A stretch of DNA of 24,430 bases from Geoglobus sp. UBA235. Lineage in GTDB: Archaea > Halobacteriota > Archaeoglobi > Archaeoglobales > Archaeoglobaceae. The translations under genes and the position numbers were made by a program. The notes under the pieces are model-generated. The model made no database searches. It worked only from the letters and a program-made list of their open reading frames with translations, and had not been told where the DNA came from. How positions within the stretch are numbered: the stretch's first letter is position 1; every line of letters starts with the position of its first letter. The stretch covers positions 1-24,430 of the forward strand of contig DACG01000009.1 of assembly GCA_002494725.1 (NCBI GenBank), given 5' to 3'. This document shows positions 7,727 to 14,042 of the stretch, in pieces.

Positions 7727-8056
7727 TCAGCTGATGATTTCACCTGTTCTTATTCTGACAGACTTTTCAACCGGGATCACGAATATTCTCCCATCTCCAA
7801 TTTTCCCTGTTCTGGCTGCACTGGTGATTGTCTCAATAACCCTGTCAACTTCATTCTCATCAACAACTATCTCTATCTTCATTTTGTCAAGCAGATCAAC
7901 TTCCATTGTTCTTCCTCTGAACTGGAGCTTTATTCCCTTCTGCTCACCCCTTCCCTTAACCTCAGTTGCTGTCAGAGCTATGTATCCCTCATTCTCAAGC
8001 TCTTCCATAACTCTCTCAAATCTCTCAGGCCTCACCACAGCCGTTATCATCTTCAT
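7727..8056 (-). CDS. glnK: PII nitrogen-regulatory protein, GlnK type
   Basis: Trimeric cytosolic sensor of ATP/ADP and 2-oxoglutarate that plugs the cytoplasmic pore of the partner Amt channel when nitrogen is plentiful. The 109-residue product has the PII start MKMITAVVRPERFE, the T-loop entry GRGEQKGI, DLLDKMKIEIVV and the C-terminal TGKIGDGRIFVIPVE. The T-loop reads FRGRTMEVDLL, putting Met at position 51 where bacterial PII proteins carry the uridylylated Tyr, so that modification is not possible here. It lies 9 bp downstream of amtB with a strong GAGGTGG, as expected for an amtB-glnK pair. Confidence 0.95.
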   Translation of the reverse strand: MKMITAVVRPERFERVMEELENEGYIALTATEVKGRGEQKGIKLQFRGRTMEVDLLDKMKIEIVVDENEVDRVIETITSAARTGKIGDGRIFVIPVEKSVRIRTGEIIS

Positions 8057-8065
8057 TCTACCACC

Positions 8066-9265
8066 TCAAGCGTAAGCCTTCTCCCCATGCTGTGAAATGT
8101 CAAGCCCCACATACTCCTCTTCCTCGCTTACTCTCAATCCCACAGTCATGTCAATGATTTTTGCAAGAATCAGGGTGACTGCAAATGCATACACCAAGGC
8201 TGAACCTGCAGCGATTATCTGGGCTATGAACTGCTCAACGTTTCCGTATATCAGACCGCTGTACTCTCCAACCGATTCCTTTGCAAATATCCCTGTTGCT
8301 ATCGCTCCCCACAGTCCGCCAATTCCATGAACAGCCCAGGCATCAAGACTCTCATCCCAGCCTTTTCCTATCCTGAAAAGCATTGCCGAGTAACAGATGA
8401 TTCCTGCAACTGCTCCAATTGCTATTGACGCGAGGGGATCCACGAATCCAGCAGCAGGGGTTATTGCCACAAGTCCAGCTATAGCACCACTGACCATTCC
8501 AAGACTGCTTGGCTTTCCGTGATACCAGCTTGCAAGAAGCCACGCAATTGCACCGGCTGATGCTGCGGTGTTGGTCACAATTAGGGCATTTGCTGCAAGC
8601 CCGTTAGCCTGCAGTGCACTTCCCGCATTGAAACCAAACCATCCAAACCAGAGAAGGGCCGAGCCTATCAGCGTCATGGGTATGCTGTGGGGCTCCATTG
8701 AGTGCTCCCCAAAGCCAGCTCTTCTGCCAATTACGAAAGCGATCGCCAGAGCTGAAAAACCCGAGCTTATATGTACTACGGTTCCACCGGCAAAGTCAAG
8801 TGCTCCAAGCTCTGCAAGCCATCCACCACCCCACACCCAGTGGGCGAGAGGATCATAAACCAGAGTTGTCCAGAGAAAGCCAAAGAGAATGAAGGAACTC
8901 AGTCTGACTCTCTCAGCCATTCCGCTCACAAGAATTGCAAGGGTGATTGCTGCAAATGTAAGCTGAAACGCCACAAAACCCAGATGCGGGATTGTGCCTG
9001 TCTCTTCAAGCCCTATTCCTGCAAGTCCTGTGTATTCAAGTCCACCTATGACCCCGTTCACATCAGATCCGAACGACAGGGTGTAGCCAAAAAGCACCCA
9101 CTGAACGCTCACTATCGCCAGTGCCAGAAATGAGAGTGATATTGTGGATAGTGCATTCTTCCTTCTGACCATACCCCCATAGAACAGTCCAACTCCGGGA
9201 GTCATCAGCAGCACCAATGCTGTTGCCGCAAGTATCCAGGCCGTATCACCACTGTCCAGTCCCAT
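8066..9265 (-). CDS. amtB: Ammonium transporter, Amt/MEP/Rh family
   Basis: Membrane channel for ammonium uptake. The 399-residue product has about 11 hydrophobic segments and an N-terminus (DTAWILAATALVLLMTPGVG) starting directly in the first helix, with LFYGGMVRRKN after it. The twin pore histidines are in FAGGTVVHISSGF (H165) and WAVHGIGGLWG (H313). The DPLAHWVWGGGWL region is also family-typical. The C-terminal tail contains the conserved GLRVSEEEEYVGLD that contacts the pore and PII. Start supported by GGTGATGG just upstream and a TATA box at 9301-9312. Pairing with glnK indicates nitrogen-dependent control. Confidence 0.97.
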   Translation of the reverse strand: MGLDSGDTAWILAATALVLLMTPGVGLFYGGMVRRKNALSTISLSFLALAIVSVQWVLFGYTLSFGSDVNGVIGGLEYTGLAGIGLEETGTIPHLGFVAFQLTFAAITLAILVSGMAERVRLSSFILFGFLWTTLVYDPLAHWVWGGGWLAELGALDFAGGTVVHISSGFSALAIAFVIGRRAGFGEHSMEPHSIPMTLIGSALLWFGWFGFNAGSALQANGLAANALIVTNTAASAGAIAWLLASWYHGKPSSLGMVSGAIAGLVAITPAAGFVDPLASIAIGAVAGIICYSAMLFRIGKGWDESLDAWAVHGIGGLWGAIATGIFAKESVGEYSGLIYGNVEQFIAQIIAAGSALVYAFAVTLILAKIIDMTVGLRVSEEEEYVGLDISQHGEKAYA

Positions 9266-9300
9266 CTTCCATCACCGTTCATTCCAGATACAATCAGGTA

Positions 9301-9312
9301 ATTAAAAGTATT
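9301..9312 (-). promoter_or_regulatory. TATA box for amtB-glnK
   Basis: The minus strand reads TTAAATACTTTTAATTACC. Transcription would begin near 9281, giving a 16-nt leader that just covers the GGTGATGG ribosome-binding site. I see no GGAA-N6-TTCC (NrpR-type) operator around it. Confidence 0.5.
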
Positions 9313-9330
9313 TAATCAATCTCATTATTT

Positions 9331-9350
9331 TTTAATAATTTTTAATAATT
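9331..9350. repeat. Two tandem 10-bp AT repeats upstream of amtB
   Basis: TTTAATAATT occurs twice in direct succession, followed by a third TTT. The pair lies about 20 bp upstream of the amtB TATA box, one helical turn apart, so it could be a regulator or activator site. Simple AT-richness is the alternative. Confidence 0.4.
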
Positions 9351-9436
9351 TTTCAGATTTTTCTAAAGGATATTTCGAGAATTTTTCAAAACTATCAAAA
9401 AAATTAAATCAAAGGTTATGCGGAAGGTGGTAAATG

Positions 9437-9446
9437 TTTTTAAAAC
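9437..9446 (+). promoter_or_regulatory. TATA box for the C/D box sRNA
   Basis: TTTTTAAAAC lies about 25 bp upstream of the predicted RNA 5' end. It is flanked by the inverted repeat TGCGGA (9419-9424) and TCCGCA (9447-9452). Confidence 0.5.
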
Positions 9447-9463
9447 TCCGCAGCAATAAATGC

Positions 9464-9525
9464 AAGGCCAATGATGAGTGATGGGCGATCTGAAATGTGA
9501 TGAGAGGGGAGAGGCTGAGGCATCA
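9464..9525 (+). ncRNA. C/D box sRNA guiding rRNA 2'-O-methylation
   Basis: All four boxes are present with archaeal spacing: C box ATGATGA (9471-9477), a 12-nt guide (9478-9489), D' box CTGA (9490-9493), a 3-nt spacer, C' box GTGATGA (9497-9503), an 11-nt guide (9504-9514) and D box CTGA (9515-9518). GCC (9467-9469) and GGC (9519-9521) can close the ends. The D' guide GUGAUGGGCGAU can form ten base pairs (one G-U) with the universal 16S segment CGCCCGUCAC; the D'+5 rule places methylation on C1402 (E. coli numbering). The target of the second guide, GAGGGGAGAGG, was not identified. A TATA box lies upstream and a T tract downstream. It acts with L7Ae, Nop5 and fibrillarin, none of which are in the window. 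Confidence 0.85.
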
Positions 9526-9527
9526 AC

Positions 9528-9536
9528 TTATTTTTT
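9528..9536 (+). terminator. T-tract terminator of the C/D box sRNA
   Basis: TTATTTTTTCC follows the D box by about 10 nt. Confidence 0.4.
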
Positions 9537-9572
9537 CCTCTGTGAGTTCACCATAACCTTACAAGACACCAA

Positions 9573-9582
9573 AATATTATAT
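9573..9582 (+). promoter_or_regulatory. TATA box for the small membrane protein
   Basis: AATATTATAT is centred about 27 bp before the ATG at 9605, which fits a leaderless mRNA and supports that short gene. Confidence 0.5.
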
Positions 9583-9604
9583 CAGACTGAATTCAAATAA
9601 AATC

Positions 9605-9796
9605 ATGGATGAGAAAGAAAGGGAGGTTCTAATGACAAGTCTTCATCGCTCATCTGTGACAGGGACTGGAATAATAACCTTCACACTCGCCTTCCTTGTT
9701 CTCCACTACACCGGAATGGACATCCTTCCCTCAGCAATGATCTCCGCATTGATTGCTGCTGCTATAGCTCTTGCAAGAATCCGTTCAGGGTTATGA
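9605..9796 (+). CDS. Small two-helix membrane protein, unknown function
   Basis: Sixty-three residues: a charged N-terminus (MDEKEREVLMTSLHR), a hydrophobic segment at about 20-36 (TGIITFTLAFLVLHY), a short turn and a second hydrophobic segment at about 42-58 (AMISALIAAAIALARI). It would form a helical hairpin. No family is recognised. The evidence that it is real is the well-placed TATA box and the clean membrane-protein composition. The last 35 bp overlap the convergent nicotinamidase gene. No ribosome-binding site, consistent with leaderless translation. Confidence 0.55.
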   Translation: MDEKEREVLMTSLHRSSVTGTGIITFTLAFLVLHYTGMDILPSAMISALIAAAIALARIRSGL

Positions 9797-10304
9797 TTCT
9801 GGCACTGAAGATGTTTTCCATGTGCTTTAACGCATATTCGTAATCATAATCGCTTAAAGCTTCCGTACAGTCTTTTATTACAGTCACATCATAACCTCTT
9901 AAGGCTGCATCTCCTGCAGTGTGCAGAACACAGATATTTGTGAGAACTCCTGCAAGATAGAGCCCTCCAATTCCAAGCTCTCTGAGAGTTAAATCCAGAT
10001 CTGTGCCAAAGAATGCTGAATATCTGCGTTTTTTAATGATGTAGTCTTCTTCTTTTACCTCAATCTCATCAATTATTTCAGCCCCTTCTGTGCCAGCAAC
10101 ACAGTGTTCCGGCCATATCTTGAATTCCGGATCATCTCTCCTATGATAGTCCTGGGTGAAGATGACAGGCATCTTTTCTCTTGCTGAATTCACAGCATCA
10201 GCCACATTTTCAAAAATTTCCGTTACTCTCTCTCCTCCAAAAAGCTTTCCATCAGGATAGCAGAAGTCCTTCTGCATGTCAACAACAACAAGGGCAGATT
10301 TCAT
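9762..10304 (-). CDS. pncA: Nicotinamidase, isochorismatase-like hydrolase
   Basis: Hydrolyses nicotinamide to nicotinic acid in NAD salvage. The 180-residue product begins ALVVVDMQKDFCYPDG with catalytic Asp9. Metal-binding residues appear in FTQDYHRRDDPEF (D52, H54) and PEHC (H67). The catalytic lysine is in IIKKRRYSAFFGTDL (K91) and the nucleophile Cys125 in GVLTNICVLHTAGDA. The Asp-x-His...His metal site favours nicotinamidase over other isochorismatase-fold enzymes, and length matches archaeal PncA. Probably transcribed alone and leaderless from a TATA box about 26 bp upstream. Confidence 0.88.
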   Translation of the reverse strand: MKSALVVVDMQKDFCYPDGKLFGGERVTEIFENVADAVNSAREKMPVIFTQDYHRRDDPEFKIWPEHCVAGTEGAEIIDEIEVKEEDYIIKKRRYSAFFGTDLDLTLRELGIGGLYLAGVLTNICVLHTAGDAALRGYDVTVIKDCTEALSDYDYEYALKHMENIFSARIITLNGFLQEL

Positions 10305-10325
10305 GATAGATCATAGGCTTACTTG

Positions 10326-10335
10326 GAATAAAAAC
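10326..10335 (-). promoter_or_regulatory. TATA box for pncA
   Basis: The minus strand reads GTTTTTATTCC about 26 bp before the ATG at 10304, which would give a leaderless transcript. Confidence 0.45.
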
Positions 10336-10382
10336 TTTCCAGAACACATGTTCAAAAAATGAGATATATGAGTCTTAGAAAA

Positions 10383-11117
10383 TCACTCCTCCCTGACCTC
10401 TATGAAAGTTGGATTTTTCCAAGGGATGTCAAGCCAGTAAATCTTGTTTGCGGGTTCCTCCCCTACTACAATCAGGTCTTTATAAGTGTAGATATAGGTA
10501 TCCGAGAACCGGCTCTTGAATTTTCTTGCCTGAATTCCTCTGTATTCTTCCTCTCCAACAAAATCATACTGGCTCTTCAATCTATCATCATTCTCCCTGA
10601 GAACTACACTCTTTACATAGCTTCTCTTGAGAGAGTAAGTTAAGTCTAATGCTTCAAAGCACTGTTTGGGATTCTTGTTCATACATACAGCGTCATTGCT
10701 GAAAGCTGTTTCATTTCCAAAATACACCACTGATCTGACATCTTTAACATACTGATTGCAACCCTTTATGCACGTCTTGTTAATTTCTAAGGTTACAACT
10801 GGCTCATCACTTTTTGTTGCATCGTACGTGGCGATAGCTTCATATCTGAACCCCGGACTAAAGTTTGGTTTGGGGTCTTTATAGAAATGAACTACGATCT
10901 TTTTACCCCTCCAGTTATTCCAGCTTTCAACTGCCTGATTTCCCTCTTCTAAATGTTCAGATGGTTTTTCATACTGTTCTTCCTTATAATGTTCTATCGT
11001 TTCCGTGTATTCTGGAGTTGGCGTTGCTTTAATTTCCGACTGAGGTTTCCCTCCAGAACAGCCGGCAATTACCAGAACAGAAAGCAGGATTATGAGAGCT
11101 TTGTTTGCTTGTTTCAA
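10383..11117 (-). CDS. Predicted lipoprotein, unknown function
   Basis: A 244-residue exported protein. The N-terminus has a short positive region, a hydrophobic stretch (ALIILLSVLVIAGC) and a lipobox with Cys20. A Pro/Thr/Glu-rich linker follows to about residue 65, then a mixed alpha/beta globular domain. Four Cys lie in the middle (TCIKGCNQY; DAVCMNKNPKQCFEA), spaced as two possible disulfides or a metal site. No family recognised. The start is TTG at 11117, directly abutting the TAA of the upstream gene, so translation probably depends on coupling; no better start is seen because the signal peptide begins here. Confidence 0.75.
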   Translation of the reverse strand: MKQANKALIILLSVLVIAGCSGGKPQSEIKATPTPEYTETIEHYKEEQYEKPSEHLEEGNQAVESWNNWRGKKIVVHFYKDPKPNFSPGFRYEAIATYDATKSDEPVVTLEINKTCIKGCNQYVKDVRSVVYFGNETAFSNDAVCMNKNPKQCFEALDLTYSLKRSYVKSVVLRENDDRLKSQYDFVGEEEYRGIQARKFKSRFSDTYIYTYKDLIVVGEEPANKIYWLDIPWKNPTFIEVREE

Positions 11118-11423
11118 TTATTCCAGAACGTTTTCCTTTACTGCGATTCTCTCAACTTCATCTCTTAACTCATCAAGAACGTCCATTAACTGCCTCCACT
11201 CTTCAAAATCCAAGTTAAACGATCCCATCTGAGATCTCAGCTCTCTCAATCTGAGCTTAAGTCTCCTCAAGGCATCTCTGTAAACATCCTCTTTCTCAGT
11301 ACCATAAAAAATGTTTTCCAGCTTCCCAACTGCAGCTCTCAGCAGTCTTATCCTCTCCTCAACATCCGATGTGAACTCAAAGCTTTCCAGAAGCACAGCA
11401 AAACCTGATTTGAGAGATTCCAT
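11118..11423 (-). CDS. Coiled-coil protein, unknown function
   Basis: A 101-residue, highly charged, almost wholly helical protein (VEERIRLLRAAVGKLEN; DALRRLKLRLRELRSQMG; WRQLMDVLDELRDEVERI) with heptad-like leucines and no signal peptide or Cys. No family recognised. It is followed with zero spacing by the lipoprotein gene and forms a two-gene operon with it. The ATG at 11423 lies about 25 bp from a TATA-like TTTTTTATTTTTC, so the mRNA is probably leaderless. Confidence 0.7.
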   Translation of the reverse strand: MESLKSGFAVLLESFEFTSDVEERIRLLRAAVGKLENIFYGTEKEDVYRDALRRLKLRLRELRSQMGSFNLDFEEWRQLMDVLDELRDEVERIAVKENVLE

Positions 11424-11441
11424 GATGATTGGTTTGCAGGG

Positions 11442-11453
11442 AAAAATAAAAAA
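11442..11453 (-). promoter_or_regulatory. TATA-like element for the coiled-coil/lipoprotein operon
   Basis: The minus strand reads AATTTTTTATTTTTCC about 25 bp before the ATG at 11423. Its T-richness means it could instead be a second termination tract for the RNase P RNA upstream. Confidence 0.4.
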
Positions 11454-11503
11454 TTTGTTGAAAAACGCATGTGTGATGTAGAGATCTCAACCCAGATTTT
11501 GCT

Positions 11504-11520
11504 TCAAAAACAAATTAAAA
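11504..11520 (-). terminator. T-rich terminator of RNase P RNA
   Basis: CTTTTAATTTGTTTTTGAAG follows directly on the 3' strand of the RNA's closing helix. Confidence 0.5.
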
Positions 11521-11778
11521 GTGGGGGAGTGGCAGGAGTAAGCCCCCTTCTGTTTCAGGCAGCATCCGTCTCAGCGGAAACTCCTTGCACCGGCGGGGAC
11601 GGCCGTTTCAACCCGCATGGATGATCTCAGCCTTCCGGCTTCCTCGCATTGCTCCATGCGGGTATCGTTTCTGTTCCGTTGCCGTGCCTCTCGGCACGAT
11701 GCCTTGCGGCATCCCGCCTCTAACGGTGGGGGGACTTTCCTCCGCAAAATGCGGAAGCTGCCCTCTGCCGCTCCCCAA
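11521..11778 (-). ncRNA. rnpB: RNase P RNA
   Basis: Catalytic RNA that removes tRNA 5' leaders. The ~258-nt GC-rich island is recognised on the minus strand by the universal core: GAGGAAAGTCC (CR-I) near the 5' end, ACAGAAACGATACC (CR-IV), and GAAGGGGGCTTACTCC (CR-V) near the 3' end. The ends pair as helix P1: GGGGAGCGGCAG (5', from about 11776) with CTGCCACTCCCC (3'). The length is short, near that of the reduced type M RNA known from Archaeoglobus and Methanococcales. TATA box 25 bp upstream and T tract downstream agree with these ends. Short ORFs in both strands here are artefacts of the structured RNA. Confidence 0.95.
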
Positions 11779-11794
11779 AAAATAACACCAGACA

Positions 11795-11804
11795 GATATA
11801 AAAA
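11795..11804 (-). promoter_or_regulatory. TATA box for rnpB
   Basis: The minus strand reads CATTTTTATATCTG; initiation about 25 bp downstream would fall at the first base pair of P1 (near 11776). It lies immediately after the stop codon of the winged-helix gene. Confidence 0.65.
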
Positions 11805-11810
11805 TGTTCA

Positions 11811-12170
11811 CTACCCAAGGGTTGCCTTTCTCAGGAACCAGACCTCAATCTTTATGCAGTCTGTTGGCTCACACTCCATAGTTCTGCATCCAAAGCATGG
11901 AGGGAGGCCTGTGATGTCTTCGAACCTCTGCATTATTTCCATCAGTGTGAGTTCTTCCTCCTCTTCCTCCTCTGCATCAGCAGGAACGATCTTGAATGTT
12001 TTAACCCCATCAACAACAATCTCAAGTCTCTTTATCAGACCCTCCTTTTCCAGCTTTCTGAGAATTCTGGAGCATTTGCTGCTGTCTATGCTCAACTCCT
12101 TCCATAGATCCTTCTGAAGAACAGATCCTTTCTCCTCAAGAAGTTTGAGAATCTGGTCCCTGATTTCCAT
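11811..12170 (-). CDS. Winged-helix protein with C-terminal four-Cys cluster
   Basis: A 119-residue protein. Residues 1-60 form a MarR/Lrp-like winged helix (IRDQILKLLEEKGSVLQKDL, then CSRILRKLEKEGLIKRLE and the wing VDGVKTFKIVP). An acidic run of Glu (67-73) links to a short C-terminal module with PPCFGCRTMECEPTDC, i.e. Cys 92, 95, 100 and 105 spaced C-x2-C-x4-C-x4-C, which could bind zinc or an Fe-S cluster. A DNA- or RNA-binding regulator is likely; the ligand is unknown. Starts 2 bp after the Sm protein stop, so the two are co-transcribed. Confidence 0.75.
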   Translation of the reverse strand: MEIRDQILKLLEEKGSVLQKDLWKELSIDSSKCSRILRKLEKEGLIKRLEIVVDGVKTFKIVPADAEEEEEEELTLMEIMQRFEDITGLPPCFGCRTMECEPTDCIKIEVWFLRKATLG

Positions 12171-12172
12171 TT

Positions 12173-12397
12173 TCAGTCCTCGAAGGGCTGGATGAGAATT
12201 ACATTGTTCCCCCTGAGAACAATATCACCAAGAGCCCTGACCTTCTCCTCTCCCCTGTATTCAATGGCATTGGAGAGGTGAAGGTTCATATAGTCATCAA
12301 CACTCTCAAGCTTGCCAACAAGGCTGTTCTCCTCACCCTTCATCTCAACTCTAATCACCCTGCCAACCATTGATTTGACCATCTGGTTCGGTAGCAC
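12173..12397 (-). CDS. Archaeal Sm-like protein (SmAP/LSm)
   Basis: Forms a ring that binds U-rich RNA and takes part in RNA metabolism. The 74-residue product contains both Sm motifs: VIRVEMKGEENSLVGKLES with VDDYMNLHLSNA (Sm1) and LGDIVLRGNNVILI (Sm2). The start is taken as GTG at 12397 because it restores the usual MLPNQ N-terminus and follows GGGGTGATGG; an internal ATG at codon 6 would cut the first helix. TATA box about 37 bp upstream. In an operon with the winged-helix gene and next to RNase P RNA. Confidence 0.93.
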   Translation of the reverse strand: MLPNQMVKSMVGRVIRVEMKGEENSLVGKLESVDDYMNLHLSNAIEYRGEEKVRALGDIVLRGNNVILIQPFED

Positions 12398-12428
12398 CTT
12401 CCATCACCCCATTCTATCATTATTTTTC

Positions 12429-12440
12429 GTTTTATAGCCA
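12429..12440 (-). promoter_or_regulatory. TATA box for the Sm protein operon
   Basis: The minus strand reads GGCTATAAAACG; transcription would start near 12408, leaving a leader of about 11 nt that is mostly the ribosome-binding site. Confidence 0.55.
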
Positions 12441-12477
12441 AATAAAGCTTTAAGCAGTCCATACATTTATCAAAAAT

Positions 12478-12489
12478 AGTATATATATC
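12478..12489 (+). promoter_or_regulatory. TATA box for the epimerase gene
   Basis: AGTATATATATC is centred about 24 bp before the ATG at 12507, again implying a leaderless mRNA. It lies back to back with the Sm operon promoter. Confidence 0.65.
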
Positions 12490-12506
12490 TTTCCTGAATT
12501 TGAAAC

Positions 12507-13454
12507 ATGATTCTCATCACTGGAGGTGCTGGTTTCATCGGAAGCCACATCACTGACCATTTCATCGAAAAGGGTTATGATGTGAGAGTTCTTGACAACT
12601 TCTCCTCTGGTTCTGAGGAATTCCTAAATCCATCTGCTGAAACTGTCAGAGGAGATATAAGAAGAGCTGAAGATGTTCTGCAGGCAATGAAGGGTGTTGA
12701 TGAGGTCTGGCACATTGCAGCAAATCCCGATGTCAGACTATCAGCCGAAAAACCAGAGGAGATTTACGAAAACAATGTCCTTGGAACCTGGAACGTTCTC
12801 AAGGCAATGGTAAAGGAGGGTGTTGAAAGAATAGTTTTCACATCCACATCAACGGTTTACGGAGAGGCAAAGACGATCCCAACTCCCGAAAGCTACCCAA
12901 CCATGCCCATCTCAATTTATGGTGCATCAAAGGTTGCCGGAGAGGCGATGATTGCCTCATTCTGTCACACGTATGATATGAGAGCCTGGATATTCAGGTT
13001 TGCCAATGTAATAGGAAGGAGAACAAGACATGGAGTTATCTTTGATTTCATGATGAAGCTCAAAAGGGATCAGAAGGTACTTGAGATCCTTGGAGATGGG
13101 GAGCAGAACAAATCATACATCTACATTAATGACTGCATCAGTGCAATGATTACCGCTGTTGAGAGGGCAGATGAAAGGGTTAGCGTGTTCAACATCGGTA
13201 GTGAGGATCAGATAAGAGTCAAAAGGATTGCAGAGATTGTTTGCCAAGAAATGGGGCTGAGTCCTGAGTTCAGATTTACAGGAGGAAGGAGAGGATGGAA
13301 GGGTGACGTGCCTGTAATGCTCCTTTCAATTGAGAAACTGAAATCTCTGGGATGGAAGCCAGAATACACCAGCGAAGAGGCTGTGAGGCAAACAGTCAGA
13401 GACCTACTCGACGAAGGCATAGTCAATGGTGAGGTATCCAACAGCAAGCATTGA
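12507..13454 (+). CDS. NAD-dependent sugar-nucleotide epimerase (GalE-like)
   Basis: Extended short-chain dehydrogenase acting on a nucleotide sugar, most like UDP-glucose/UDP-GlcNAc 4-epimerases; supplies activated sugars for glycans. The 315-residue product has the NAD motif GGAGFIG (6-12), the second-strand acid in VLDNFSSG, HIAANPDV, the catalytic FTSTSTVYGE and Y138-x3-K142 (YGASK). RFANVIGRRTRHGVIFDF is typical of the epimerase substrate-binding region. The length is normal. The last 51 bp overlap the convergent ccmB gene. The precise substrate cannot be told from sequence. Confidence 0.88.
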   Translation: MILITGGAGFIGSHITDHFIEKGYDVRVLDNFSSGSEEFLNPSAETVRGDIRRAEDVLQAMKGVDEVWHIAANPDVRLSAEKPEEIYENNVLGTWNVLKAMVKEGVERIVFTSTSTVYGEAKTIPTPESYPTMPISIYGASKVAGEAMIASFCHTYDMRAWIFRFANVIGRRTRHGVIFDFMMKLKRDQKVLEILGDGEQNKSYIYINDCISAMITAVERADERVSVFNIGSEDQIRVKRIAEIVCQEMGLSPEFRFTGGRRGWKGDVPVMLLSIEKLKSLGWKPEYTSEEAVRQTVRDLLDEGIVNGEVSNSKH

Positions 13455-14042
13455 TGCTGAAAAACCAAGAATCACAGACACAGGACCCTGAATCCCATCA
13501 AGATTTCCCGAGACCGCCATGGAAAACGCCTGAACGGTTGAAATTATAACCGGAAAAACCACCGGGAAGAGAAGTATTGGAAGCAGCAGTTCCCTTGCTC
13601 TGGATTTTATAACAAGAACAGAAAGGGAACTGCTGACAACCACGAAGGCGAGATTGCCGGCTGTAAGAACAGCTACTGCAAGAATGAGATTTTTTGGATA
13701 GGTGTTAAAAACTGCCATGAATACCGGAATCACAAACGCCTCAAGCATGAGCATTATCACAGAATTGTAAAGGATCTTGCCGAATAGGACTGACGATGGG
13801 GATACGGGAGATATTTTGAGTGCCTCAAGAGTTCCAGTTTCCACCTCTCTCAGAAAGGCTCTTGAGTAGCCAAGCATCCCTGCAAAAATGAAAACTATCC
13901 AGAGAAGGGCTGGCTCTGGCTTTTCAACTGTAGCGCTGAAAAGCATTATTGAAAGAAAGGCAAACAGGAAAAGAAAATTTACTGTCCCTTTTGTCCTGAA
14001 TTCAGTTTTCAGATCCTTGATGGCTATTTTCAGAAATTTCAT
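13404..14042 (-). CDS. ccmB: Heme exporter membrane subunit CcmB
   Basis: Membrane component of the CcmAB ABC complex of cytochrome c maturation system I, which releases heme from CcmC/CcmE. The 212-residue product has about six hydrophobic helices and family features: a cytoplasmic N-terminal helix (KFLKIAIKDLKTEFRTKG), FLREVETGTLEALKISPVSP, and ELLLPILLFPVVFPVII. Length close to bacterial CcmB (about 220). The ATG overlaps the ccmA stop by 4 bp. The 3' end overlaps the epimerase gene by 51 bp on the opposite strand. Confidence 0.85.
   Translation of the reverse strand: MKFLKIAIKDLKTEFRTKGTVNFLFLFAFLSIMLFSATVEKPEPALLWIVFIFAGMLGYSRAFLREVETGTLEALKISPVSPSSVLFGKILYNSVIMLMLEAFVIPVFMAVFNTYPKNLILAVAVLTAGNLAFVVVSSSLSVLVIKSRARELLLPILLFPVVFPVIISTVQAFSMAVSGNLDGIQGPVSVILGFSASMLAVGYLTIDYAFVE

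Noticed and set aside
7735..7770. CTGATGA followed by CTGA near the glnK 3' end, resembling a C/D sRNA
   Set aside because: Only one C-like and one D-like box, no C'/D', and it lies inside the glnK coding end.
11585..11811. ORFs of 66-67 codons on both strands in a GC-rich island
   Set aside because: The island is RNase P RNA, with conserved CR-I, CR-IV and CR-V sequences and a closing P1 helix.
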